Shown here in pieces: positions 1 to 10,220 of a stretch of DNA of 64,000 bases; positions within the stretch are counted from its first letter, which is position 1, and every line of letters starts with the position of its first letter. The position numbers and the translations under genes are program-made. The notes beneath the pieces are model-generated. The model saw nothing but the letters and a program-made list of their open reading frames with translations, searched no databases and was not told the DNA's origin. The DNA lies in the NCBI GenBank assembly GCA_963930645.1, contig OZ005648.1, forward strand, positions 195,645,304 through 195,709,303, in the 5' to 3' direction. The stretch is from Salticus scenicus. Taxonomy: Eukaryota; Arthropoda; Arachnida; Araneae; Salticidae.

Positions 1-239
1 ATTTTCTTCTATGGAAGATTACAGAAAAAAATACTTACAGAATTACTGAATATAAAAAAACTAATTAAAAACTATTGCATTTCATAAAAAATCGTTACGT
101 TTAAGAAATAAATTAATTTGTTTAGTAGAAGCTGAGCTTTTAACTGAAAAACCTGTTTCTAAATACTTTTAATATAAATATTTTTTACCTATAAACAATT
201 AAAAATAAAATAAAATAAAAATCTAAAAACTAATTTAAC

Positions 240-242
<3 letters not shown>
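1..242. other. AT-rich sequence, nothing recognised
   Basis: Left edge of the window. It holds only A/T-rich low-complexity sequence with no open frame of note and no motif I recognise. Confidence 0.6.

Positions 243-324
<82 letters not shown>
243..324. repeat. (TA)n microsatellite
   Basis: An uninterrupted TA dinucleotide run of about 82 bp. Other long TA runs lie at 16739-16774, 20026-20073, 29826-29870, 35493-35540, 35984-36054, 37706-37741 and 50409-50452. Any ORF across them reads alternating Ile-Tyr and is not coding. Confidence 0.97.
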
Positions 325-330
<6 letters not shown>

Positions 331-579
331 TTAGTTGACTTAGTTGACATTGATAAGTGCTATTGTTTCGGCTTTTAATAATATATATATATATTAAGAA
401 ACTTTTAATATTAAATGATTTTATTCTCTATGAACGATAATACTAAAAAAAGAAAGCTAGATAAAAAATCATTTAATAAAATATTCCAATTAAATAGCTA
501 TAGAACTATATTAACACTTTATCTGTGTGTATAAAATTTTTAGAGTGATAAGGACGGCAATTTTTGTGAGATGCATAAT

Positions 580-847
580 TTAATTTTTTACAATTTTTTA
601 TTGTTCACATTTAAGTAAATGTATTTATTTTCCTGTCAGAAAATAAATAAATAAACAAATAAAATAAAATATATAAATAAATAAATAAACCTCGTAAATT
701 TTTTTAGCAACCATTAAATTATAAAAAAAAAATCTAAATGGTCAAATTTGCAATTATCATGAGGTTATTATTTTCACATTTTATTAATTAATTAAAAGAA
801 AATCTTTATTAATCGAATAAAAGTATTAAAATAATGCATCGTCATCG
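580..847 (+). mobile_element. Retroelement-like fragment, left of foldback insertion
   Basis: The stretch from 'ttttattgttcaca' through 'agcaaccattaaatta' to 'ttaattaattaaaagaaaa' matches 6690-6980 in the same order. Its last 40 bp ('aaagtattaaaataatgcatcgtc...') resemble 63770-63815. The match resumes at 4060 after the foldback element, so the foldback interrupts one older element. No protein domain is visible. The class is uncertain. Confidence 0.55.
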
Positions 848-856
848 TGTTCTGAG
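848..856 (+). repeat. 9-bp target-site duplication, left copy
   Basis: TGTTCTGAG lies immediately outside the foldback element and recurs exactly at 4060-4068. Drosophila FB elements and Mutator-like elements are known to make 9-bp duplications, so this fits that kind of transposition. Confidence 0.85.
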
Positions 857-971
857 GGATCCCGGAAAAAAGGGCACGGAAGAAAGGGCACCCGGAAAAA
901 AGGGCACCGGTAAAAAGGGCACCGGAAAAAAGGGCACCCGGAAAAAAGGGCACCGGAAAAAAGGGCACTTT
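857..971 (+). repeat. GGAAAAAAGGGCACC iteron array, left end
   Basis: Six to seven near-identical 15-16-bp units read GGAAAAAAGGGCACC or a one-base variant. The inverted counterpart lies at 3958-4059. Position at the very tips suggests transposase binding sites; that is inference. Confidence 0.9.
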
Positions 972-1086
972 TCCAATTCGCAAATCGCAAAATAATAAAT
1001 ATCAAATAATGAATTTAAAAAGTGACTTTCAAACTACATTTTTAGAAATTTCAATTGATTTGGTACAACATTCATTTAGTATATAT

Positions 1087-1935
1087 CTCGGGGAAGAGGG
1101 GGGAGGGGGGCAGGAGCAGATCGAAAGAAAATAATTTTTTTTACAAAAACTCTTACCGATTTTAATGAAACTTTGTATAATCACGTACAATTTGTGAAAA
1201 AAATGACAGTAAGTGGCAGGCAAACTTGGGAGGGGGGTTAAAGTGGGGGGGCAGAGGAAAATAAAATTATCTTTTATAGCACCGTTTTACCGATTTTATG
1301 ATATATTCTATAATTATCACTTACTTTTTATGAAGATCACAATCAGAGCATTATATACTGGGGGGGGGGGGCAAGGGGGGATATGGAAATAGATTTCATT
1401 CTTCTTTAAACTACCCTTTTATCGATTCAAAAAACCGTATAATCACGTATAATTTGTGAAAAAATTACAGTAAGTGTCAGACATATTTTTTTTTTTTTGG
1501 GGGGGGGGGCAGGGGTTAAAGAGGGGGAGGGGCAGTGAAAAACAAAATGAATTTTTTATATCACCATTTTACCGAATTAATGATACATTTTATAACTATA
1601 ACTTAATTTTTATGAAGATAACAGTGAGTGTATTATATATCTGTGGGGGGGGGGGGGGTGCGCAGATAAAAATAAAAAATATTATTCTTTAAACTACCGT
1701 ATAATCGATTAAAAATAAAAACTCTGTATATATACAACTTCCTGCTTATGAAAATTACAGTGAGTCTACACATATCTGGACGAATTGCTACGGGGGGGGG
1801 GCAGAGTGAAGAAAATATTTGTTTTTATATCACCATGTTACGTATTTATATTAAACTTTGTACGAGTATCTTTCATTTTATTAAAATTATAGTGAAAGTT
1901 ACCTATAATTGATAAGGGGGGCGGGGTAGTGGGGG
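1087..1935 (+). repeat. ~138-bp tandem units with G-runs, left foldback arm
   Basis: G-runs recur near 1090, 1228, 1360, 1498, 1645, 1792 and 1915. Between them, segments such as 'cacgtacaatttgtgaaaaaa' (approximate) and 'acttactttttatgaagatc' alternate, giving a dimer of about 275 bp. All G-runs are on the plus strand here and all become C-runs in the right arm. Short frames across these units are spurious. Confidence 0.8.
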
Positions 1936-2689
1936 CAAATGAAAAATAAAATAATCTTTTTAAAAAACACTTATTACCGTTTGTTTTATTGTTTTATTTG
2001 CATTTTGTGATAATATCAGTTAGTATTAATGAAAAATTACAGGGAGTTACACAAAAATTCAATGTATGATTTAAATCTGTAAAAAAGTTGCTCTTTCTTC
2101 TTTTAATCTGTCTCTTTTGTCCATCACCCCCCCCCCCTCACGTAGAAATAAAAAACTTACGCTTTCGTTGATGATTAGCATGAGTTTTACAAGGAGGAAT
2201 TAAGAAAAGTGCCCTTTTTTTCCGGATTGCGAAAAAAGGGCACTTTTCTTAATTGTTACTTGCAAATACTTGTTAAACATGGACGATAGCAAAAAATTTT
2301 TGTTTCTACGAGGGGAGGGGGAGAGACAGATCAAAGAAAAAAATTCCTGTTTTAGAATAATCTTTTACCAATGTTTGATATTAACTTTTAATTAATGTCT
2401 GATATTAACAATGTATTGAATTTTTGGATTGCGGAAAAAAGGGCACTTTTTTAAATTTCTCCTTGTAAAACTGATGCTAAACATCAACGAGAGTGTAAGT
2501 GTTTTATATCTACGTCGGGGGAAGGACAAAAGAGACAGATTAAAAGAAGAAAATTCATTTTTGAATAGTTTTTTTTTTACAGATTTAAATTATACATTGA
2601 AATTTTTGCATACCTCAGTATAATTTTTCATTAATAGTAATTTATACTTACACAAAATGCAAATAAAACAATAAAACAAACGATAATAA

Positions 2690-3840
2690 GTGTTGTTTAA
2701 AAAGATTATTTTATTTTCCATCTGTCCCCCCTCCCCCCCCACCTTATCAACTTTAGTTAACTTTCACTATAATTTTAATAAAATGAAAGTGATAGTGGTA
2801 CAAAGTTTCATATAAGTAGGCAGCATGGTTATATAAAACAAACATTTTCTTCACTCTGCCCCCTCTTAGCAAATCGTCCAGATATGTGTACACTCACTGT
2901 AATTTTCATAAGCAGAAAATTGCGTAGATACAAAGTTTTTTTTTAAATCGGCAATGCGGTAGTTTAAAGAATAATATATTTTACTTCTATCTGCGTCCCC
3001 CTTGTCCCCCCCCCAAATGTATAATACCCTTATTTTGATCTTCATAAAAGTAAGTGATAGTTACAGAATATGTCATTAAAATCGGTAAAATGGTGATATA
3101 AAAAAATATTTTATTTTTCTCTGTCCCCCCTCTCTTTAACCAACCCCCCCCCCTCCCTCAAGTATGTCTGACCTTACTGTGATTTTTTTCACAAATTGTA
3201 TTCTATTATACAAAGTTTTTGTTTAAATCGATAATAGTGTAGTTTAAAGAAGAATATATTTTATTTCCATCGGTTCCCTCTTGCCCCCCCCCCAGGTATA
3301 TAATGCATTCATTGTAATCTTCATGAAAATTAAGTGGTAGTTATGGAATGTATCATTAAAATCGCTAAAATGTTGATATAAAGAATCACTTTATTTTCCT
3401 CCCCCCCCTCCCCCCCCCCCGCTAAGTATGTCTGACACTTACTGTAAATTTTTAATAAATTATACGTGATTGTTCAAAAATATTTTTAATCAATAATAGA
3501 GTAATTTAAAGAAGAATATATTTTATTTTTATCTGCCCCCCTCCTTGCTCCCCCCCCCCAGGTATATAATACACTCACTTCATAAAAAGTTAGTGATAGT
3601 TATAGAATATATCATTAAAGTAGTTAAAACTGTGATATAAAAGATAATTTTATTTTCCTCTGCATCCCCCTCTTTAACGCCCCCCCCCACCCCTAAAGTT
3701 TGCCTGACACTTATAGTAATTTTTTCACAAATTGTACGTGATAAAACAAAGTTTCATTAAAATCGGTAAAAGTTTATGTAAAAACAATTGTTTTCTTTCC
3801 ATCTGCTCCTGCCCCTCCTCCCCTCTCCCCCCATCTTCCC
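2690..3840 (-). repeat. ~138-bp tandem units with C-runs, right foldback arm
   Basis: This is the inverted counterpart of the left-arm units. C-runs occur near 2730, 3000, 3140, 3285, 3405, 3545, 3680 and 3825. The order of the unit types mirrors the left arm. Confidence 0.8.
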
Positions 3841-3957
3841 CGAGGTATATACTAAATTAATGTTGTACCAAATCAATTGAAATTTCTAAATGTGTAATTT
3901 GAAAGCCATTTTTATATATCATTATTTGATATTTATTATTTTGCGATTTGCGAATTG

Positions 3958-4059
3958 AAAAGGTGCCCTTTTTTCCGGTGCCCTTTTTTCCGGGTGCCCT
4001 TTTTTCCAGTGCCCTTTTTTCCGGGTGCCCTTTCTTCCGTGCCCTTTTTTCCGGGATCC
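3958..4059 (-). repeat. GTGCCCTTTTTTCC iteron array, right end
   Basis: Six short repeats, complementary to the left-end array, close the element with CCGGGATCC. Confidence 0.9.
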
Positions 4060-4190
4060 TGTTCTGAGCTATTCTGAATGTCTAGGTAGTCGGGAAGTTA
4101 GTTAAAAATCCATTGCAAGATCAAGATTTGTACTGGACAAATAAACAAGAAAGCGGGTTAATAAAAACATGGTAAACTATAAATATTTAT
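4060..4190 (+). mobile_element. Retroelement-like 3' tail, right of foldback insertion
   Basis: Starts with the right copy of the 9-bp duplication. It then reads 'ctaggtagtcgggaagttag...' and '...ttaataaaaacatggtaaa', matching the terminal unit of the array at 63830-63950. It is the continuation of the fragment at 580-847. Confidence 0.65.
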
Positions 4191-4192
4191 TA

Positions 4193-4320
4193 AAATCCAC
4201 AATCAACTGATTGGAAGAAAACCATATTTATTGAAATTTTATTTTTCCGACTGACTATTTTGAAAAATAAAATTTCAATAAATATGGTTTTCTTCCAATC
4301 AGTTGATTGTGGATTTTAAT
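4193..4320. repeat. 57-bp-arm hairpin
   Basis: A near-perfect inverted repeat: the left arm runs from 'aaaatccacaatcaactgat' to 'ttttatttttccgactga', and the right arm is its complement. The spacer is about 15 bp. The arm sequence recurs a third time at 4548-4610, just after the tRNA-like gene. Confidence 0.88.
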
Positions 4321-4460
4321 TTAAAAAAATTGTATTTCTTTCCCATTGTTTAATGGTGTTTTCCACTTCCTGCGGCTTATTTCTGTTGAGCTATCTATAT
4401 GATAGACCAGATATTTCTGCCAAAATGGTTGTCTGAGTGAGTAATGCTGACCTGTGATCG

Positions 4461-4533
4461 GCCTGGATAGCTCAATTGGTAGAGCCTTGACCTTGTAAGT
4501 CAAAGATCCGGGGTTCAACTCCCGGTCCAGGCA
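4461..4533 (+). tRNA. tRNA-Thr(TGT)-like cloverleaf
   Basis: A 73-nt cloverleaf. The acceptor stem GCCTGGA/TCCAGGC, the D stem GCTC/GAGC and the anticodon stem TTGAC/GTCAA all pair perfectly. The anticodon loop CTTGTAA gives anticodon TGT, reading the Thr codon ACA. Both internal Pol III boxes fit consensus: A box TAGCTCAATTGG and B box GGTTCAACTCC. One flaw: the T arm reads CCGGGG-TTCAACT-CCCGG, so it has an extra G or a mismatch. No CCA is encoded. A 57-bp tail shared with a nearby hairpin follows directly, so this may be the head of a tRNA-derived SINE and not a host tRNA gene. Confidence 0.72.
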
Positions 4534-4539
4534 TTATTT

Positions 4540-4610
4540 TCACTCAGTCGAAAAAATAAAATTTCAATAAATATGATTTTCTTCCAATCAGTTGATTGTG
4601 TGATTTCAAT
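4540..4610 (+). repeat. Third copy of the 57-bp tail, after the tRNA-like gene
   Basis: 'cactcagtcgaaaaaataaa' leads into the same sequence as the right arm of the 4193-4320 hairpin. An inverted CTGAGTGA/TCACTCAG pair brackets the tRNA-like gene (about 4432 and 4540). Confidence 0.75.
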
Positions 4611-5328
4611 AAAAAATAGTAAGTAATAAGTCATACAAAATTTCATATAAATAGGTAGCATGGTGATGTAATAACAACCACATATTTATGCCCCTCCCTT
4701 AGCAACTACTCCCCTCCCCCCCGAGACATGTGTAACACTCGCTGTAATTTTTTTTAGACAGTAAGTGGTATAATACACAAAGTATTTTAAAATCGATATT
4801 AGGTTAGTTTAAAGAAGAATATATTTTATTTCCATCTGCGTCCTTCTTGCTCCCCCCCCCCTCCAGGTAAGTAATACACTCCTTGTGATCGTCATAAAAA
4901 GTAAGTGATAGTTCTAGAATATATCAGTAAAATCAGTAAAATATTGATATAAAAAATTCATGTTATTTTCCTCTCTCCCACTTCTATTACACCCCCCCCC
5001 CCCAAAAAAATATATCTGACACTTGTAATTTTTTCACAAATTGTACGTGATTATACAAAGTTTCATTAAAATCGATAAGTGAGTGATACAAAAACAATTA
5101 TTTTCTTCCGATCTAGTCCTTGTCCCCCCCCCCTTCTTCCACCATATATACTAAATAAATGTTGTACCAAACCAATTGAATTCTCTAAAAATATAATTTG
5201 AAAGTCTTTCTTTAAATTCCTTATTTGATATTTATTATTTCGTGATTTGCGAATTGGAAAAGTGCCCTTTTTTCCGGTGCCCTTTTCTTCGTGTGGCCTT
5301 TTTTCCGATACCTTTTTTCCTGGGATCC
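4611..5328 (-). mobile_element. Truncated foldback copy, right arm only
   Basis: The unit sequence, C-runs, unique segment ('ttggtacaacatttattta' complement) and degenerate GTGCCCTTTTTTCC repeats match the right arm of the 857-4059 element. It ends at GGGATCC (5328). No left arm is present nearby, so the 9-bp duplication test (ctttgccct at 5329) cannot be completed. Confidence 0.8.
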
Positions 5329-5734
5329 CTTTGCCCTTTATACGTTCACAGGTTATTATTATTATAAGTATTATTATTTTAAATATAATATTAATTTGAA
5401 TACATATAAATGTTGATTTCAAGCCTTTCCATCAAAATTGCGTGCAAATTGAGCAGCAGGTATTTTTAGTAGAGTAATAAGATAGATTATGATTCTTTGA
5501 TCTTGTAAAATAACTGTGATTTTGCATCAGATATCTATTCTACACTTCTATCGAGCCAGCAATTACATGTGTGATTGCATTTGCTTTAGCAGTATTCGAT
5601 CTTCAAATTCCATTGCCTATAGGGCGAATTGAATTACCCTTTTAACTGAAAAATAAATTTATCACATTCCACTACATGAACATTCTTTTTTCGAAGAATT
5701 AGCAGTGTTGTGTGTTCAAACAGAATATATATAT
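5329..5734. other. Spacer, no gene seen
   Basis: AT-rich, with no supported feature apart from a short polylinker-like word at 5617-5635 discussed in the findings. Confidence 0.5.
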
Positions 5735-7311
5735 ACTAGCAGGCTTTGCCCGCTTCGCTGGTCACTAAATTTAAAGGAAACTCTTTTCTATATAGCTTTA
5801 TAAAAATAAAATAAAATACTAAAATTGCTCAAAAGCTCGCTTCGGATTCCTGCTGCCTTCGGTAGCGATTTGGTCATCCGCTAAAACTCGGGCGCTTGTC
5901 CCTATTACCTGAGACAATGGTTTACCAATAGGCTTGCATTAAGTCCTTATTAGATAACAGTTTCGAAATAGATAGTATCGAAAAAAAAAAAAAAAATGAA
6001 GTATCCCCTTTATATTTGAATCCCAGTTACATATGAAAAACACTATACGTGGTGCACATAATATTTGCTTTTACGTTATTTCCTATGTTTATTTTGTTTA
6101 TCCCCGATCAACCATAAAAATGATAACAATTTCACGCTAAATATTATAATATGCTATGACCGGCTACGTCTGTTGCATGAGACAATTAATTTTTTGTGGT
6201 TATTAGTATTCATGGTTTGTAAGCATGATCATAGTACCGCCTTAATATAGCTCTCTTTGGCGACTTTTGAATTTTTGTCACCATTTTAGATTTTATCCCT
6301 TGTAAAAATAAGACTTAATACCTTGTAACAATATGCTATGAGCGCTATTTCTGACATATTTTAGACAACTAAACTTTTAATGGTTATATATATTTCCCAT
6401 TAAGCATATTTTTATTTTCATTTATTTATTTAAATATTGATGAAATTTGAACTTCAATTTGGTCTAGTGTTGTACAGGCTGTATACTACACGTTTGTGTT
6501 TGTGAAAGAAAATTTATAAAATACATACATTAGTTAATTTTAAAAAATCTAATTGTCCGATCGATAAGCTGTTTAATCCGTTGGATTCACAAAAATTGCA
6601 TCTTTCATTTGGTATCTTATTTGTAACGATACGACTGATATTTCTAATTTTTTAAATTTACTTTCCTCATTTTAAATACATGTAATTTTTATTGTTCACG
6701 TTTTTTTTTTTTTTTTTTTTTTTTTCCGTCGAAAAAATAATGATAATTTTTTTGGCAACAATTAAATTAAGGAATAAAACATAGAATAATATAAAATTAA
6801 ATATTTTAAATAAATGTAATTTTTATTGTTCACGTTTTTTTTTTTCTTTTTTTCTGTCCAAAAAAGAATAATTTTTTTTGGCAACAATTAAATTAAGGAT
6901 TAAAATTAAATGGCCAATTTATCAGTTATTAGAAGGTTTTTATTTTAACATTTTAATTAATTAAAAGAAAACTAAAACAAAATTCGAAAATCCGGCTTCG
7001 AGGTGCATCAGGGGAGGTCATTACGAATCAACATGCAAATTTTTGTAGTTCAGCCATCAGCCGTTAGGAACACACCTAAACTTTATTGAATAGCAATAAA
7101 GTTCAAATTGACTCTAGAAAACGTTTGTATGGGAAATAGAAAAGGGCTGTTTTTAGGGTTTTCCCGGAAATTATTCGATTTTTTCTCGCCTTTTAAACCT
7201 TCCCTAGACCTCCACGAACATTTCAAGACTAAGATAAGATAAATCCGTTCAGCCGTTCTCGAGTTTTAGTGAGACTAACGAACAGCAATTCATTTTTATA
7301 TATATAGATAT
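5735..7311 (+). mobile_element. Non-autonomous retroelement-like repeat
   Basis: Begins 'actagcaggctttgcccgct' inside a TA run. It ends with 'ccgttctcgagttttagtga', 'gactaacgaacagcaattca' and a 'tatatatagata' tail. From memory, both ends are typical of widespread arthropod repeats with microsatellite 3' ends, often attributed to RTE-like non-LTR elements. No reverse transcriptase is visible. Segment 6560-6660 is an inverted match to 10325-10395, and the internal 'tttttattgttcacgttttt' segment is duplicated (6687 and 6818). Class assignment is tentative. Confidence 0.55.
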
Positions 7312-8690
7312 ATATTAAAGTAAAATAAATGAAAGCTTATATGAATCAAACTAGTCCGTAACAAATCCGTATATCAACTGTAATTTATTCATTCGTAAGT
7401 TAAAAATAATAATAATAATAATAATAATAATGTCCGTATAACTATGAGCGTCTAAAAACGTCGGGAAAGAATATCTTGCATTATTTTTTATTAATTTTAT
7501 TTTACATTGCAAATCATTGAAAATGAATTTGCAGATACTTTTATTCTTTGAAATATGAAATAACGTTTAAAATTTGTAAATTATTATTCTTTTTTAAATC
7601 GATTTTTTTTCCATATATATATATGTCTGTATATTGCATATAAATATAAACTTTTTTTTTTTTCTTTTCAGATTTTACAAATTAAATGTTGCAAATAGTA
7701 TAATTTAATTTATGATTTAAACCTATTGTGATATAATGTTTGCGTAGTACAATGAGATTTACATATGATGACTGAAATTTCTTATTCTCTTTAGACCCGA
7801 AGTAATAATAATTACGTAAAATTTTTCTATGGTATTTACGTAAGAACATTGGCATAATGCATAATAGACCACAAACGGTTTGATTTTTTCAGATGATAAT
7901 TTAGGAAGCTAGTAATGTAAGGTCTACACATGTGGACCTCAGGGCTGAACATATTAAAACATCGGTAAATTTAAAAAATAAATTTAAAATTAAAAAAAAA
8001 AAAAAGTTTTCAGTGTTTCTCACTTTAATTTTAATTTAATTTCTTTTAATTTAATTTAAATTTAAATTTTATATTATTTACTTATTTATTTATTTTGTTA
8101 AATAGCTTCTTGCTTTTATTTCAAGGAATCTTCAGCAAGTAAATAAATAAATAAAATCTATAATAATAATTATTATAATAATTAGTGGGAAATATCTTCT
8201 GATTAATTAATTATGTGCATTTCGCTAAAGTGTTACTGAAACTTCTCTTGGTTTGGTATAGATACATTTTCAATCACTGTACATTTTCGTATTCTATGTT
8301 AGTAGCACAAATAAAATTTCCTTTCACTTTACTTTTAACTATTTTTGGATCTCTGTAGAATTTTTCTCCAAGATGATTAACTGATATGTTTGCTTAGGAG
8401 GGGAAAGAAGAAAAACCTGATGTGTCCTGCAACGCTAATCACTTTCACTTTACCGAAAGAAAAAGAGGCGCGGAGTCCTCTCAATTGTAAACGTCTTTCT
8501 GTATATAGGGGAAATCTGTTGACCACATGTTCTAAAGAATTTGGGTAGCCTGAGGACTAGAAATTCTGATGTAAGCAGCAGGCTATTTTTTTATGTGCTT
8601 CCAACTTATGTTTTATAGAAAAAAAAAAAAGAACAAGGGGAGAATTCAAATTCTATCAACAGACAAAAACCATGTTATTTATTCTGTGGC
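7312..8690. other. AT-rich spacer with (TAA)n
   Basis: Contains a TAA run near 7408-7432 and 'tttaattt' low-complexity sequence near 8020-8070. The less AT-rich 8400-8585 stretch has no sustained open frame. No gene supported. Confidence 0.5.
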
Positions 8691-8701
8691 GTAGCGAGCA
8701 T

Positions 8702-8722
8702 AACTGGCGCCCCCCCCCCCCC
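8702..8722 (+). repeat. Poly(C) run
   Basis: About 20 C residues follow 'gtggcgtagcgagcataact'. A 'cagtggcgtagcgtgacat' motif recurs at 17184; such 'GTGGCGTAGC' starts are common at invertebrate transposon ends. Confidence 0.8.
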
Positions 8723-8904
8723 CCTTCCTCCCATGCATTTTTTTTTTTCTTCTGAATTTTGCTCTAAAAATTTTGAGTTAAATTTAGTTAGTATTTCTAG
8801 AATAACGGATTTTTTTCTCTCTTTACTTTCCCTTGCCGAAATATGGTAAAGAAGCGTATTGTTTTTAAATCAAATTTTGTAAATTGAGTTTTTAATTCTA
8901 AAAA

Positions 8905-9480
8905 CAGGTCTTTAACGGTTGGTCTGTATGTGTGTCTGTTATCGGGACTTGGGTTTGAACTCGGAACCTTCCATGTGTCAGATAGCTGCCAACATCCCAA
9001 ATAATATACCGTAGTACTATTAGTATCTGCCGCTTTTTTCACACCGGTTTATTTTTTGAGTAATCCTCTCCAAATGTAATTAAGATTAAATAAGAAAATC
9101 CATATTTACGCTAGTTTCGGAGGAAAACCATGAGAAATTCTGAATGGCTAGATTAGATCGAGGAATGTGACATGGGTTTGAACTCGGGACCTCCCGTGTA
9201 TCACATAGCTGCCAATATCCTAATTATTATTTCGTAGTACTATTAGTATTCTCCGCTTTTTTCACACCGGTTTATTTTTAGAGTAATTCCCTCCACACGC
9301 TAGTTCCTCAGAAAACCACGAAAATTTTTAAATGCCTATGTTACATGGGTTTGAACTCGGGACCTCCCGTCTATCACATAGTTGCCAACATCCTAATTAA
9401 TATTCCGCTGTACTATTAGTATCCGCCGGTTTTTTCGCACCGGTTTATTTTTAGAGTAATTCTCTCCAAATGTAATTAAG
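8905..9480 (-). repeat. Three tandem tRNA-like (B-box) units
   Basis: Three copies of a ~190-bp unit share 'tgggtttgaactcgggacct', 'atagctgccaacatcc', 'gtactattagtat' and 'caccggtttattttt'. On the minus strand each reads GAGTTCAAACCC, close to the Pol III B-box consensus GGTTCRANNCC, preceded by 'ggcagctatgtga'. This suggests tRNA-derived SINE heads amplified in tandem. No complete cloverleaf can be drawn. Confidence 0.6.
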
Positions 9481-9487
9481 ATTAAAT

Positions 9488-9491
<4 letters not shown>

Positions 9492-9518
<27 letters not shown>

Positions 9519-9600
9519 GCGGGTACTAACACTACTACAGAAATTTAATTTGGATGTTGGCAGCTATGCTATCAACTTCGAGAGCAGAATATTTCTGCCA
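9492..9600 (+). repeat. Poly(A) and inverted fourth tRNA-like unit
   Basis: A ~27-bp poly(A) is followed by 'gcgggtactaacactactac' and 'ggatgttggcagctatg'. This is the opposite orientation of the 8905-9480 units, so the array ends in an inverted copy. Confidence 0.6.
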
Positions 9601-10220
9601 CTAGAAGGGAACACTTTATTTATAGGTTTCCATTGATCAAATTTTCCCTATGACTTTTATCTTAAAGTATAAATACATGGAGATTTGTAGAAATTAAAGA
9701 TATTTTTTTATTCTCTTTTCCACTTAACTCAGAGTATTAAAATTATAAACTAAACATGCATTTAATACCTCTAGTAAATAATTAACACCAAATAGCGAAA
9801 AAATATAAATAATAAATGTAGGGCACTTTTATCTGCTTGAAAATGTATTAATTTAATATTTTTAAAAATTGGCTGAACTATAAAGAAGTTTGCATTTTAC
9901 TGTACTTGATCAAAGATATGTTAATATCTGTATATTTAGCTATTTTTTAATAGATTTGGCTTAATAAATATTTAAAAGCAGGGCATTTCTTTTCGTTAAA
10001 TGATTCTCGATTTGTTATAAAACTATCTTCTATCTACAGAATAAAATTCGAAATTTGAAGAGCCAAAAGAAGGAGGTAAAAAAAAAGGGCAGGGGTCTTT
10101 TATTAAGCATATTTCTATGACTCAAACATTTTTAAATTAAAGAAAAAAAAAATCTTATGAATTTATATATATTTTTTATCGGTAAATATAAAATTCAGTT
10201 TGCACAAATGTTAAGTATTC
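9601..10220. other. AT-rich spacer
   Basis: No sustained open frame, repeat or RNA motif recognised. Confidence 0.5.

Larger units (their letters stand above)
857..4059. mobile_element. Foldback-type transposon with modular inverted arms
   Basis: A 3,203-bp element begins GGATCCCGG and ends with its complement CCGGGATCC. It is flanked by the exact 9-bp repeat TGTTCTGAG. Each arm is about 1.4-1.6 kb. The outer end carries five or six ~15-bp repeats of the type CCGGAAAAAAGGGCAC. A unique arm segment follows ('ttcgcaaatcgcaaaat', 'tttggtacaacattcattta'), then about seven degenerate ~138-bp units, each with a G-run in the left arm or a C-run in the right arm. The centre (about 2225-2430) is a short spacer bordered by single GGGCAC repeats. 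No transposase is present, so the element is non-autonomous. Drosophila FB has this architecture of short outer repeats plus longer inner repeats, but no homology to FB is claimed. Confidence 0.88.

Noticed and set aside
857..971. CRISPR array at the GGGCAC iterons
   Set aside because: Units are contiguous with no unique spacers, the DNA is eukaryotic, and the repeats are a transposon tip.
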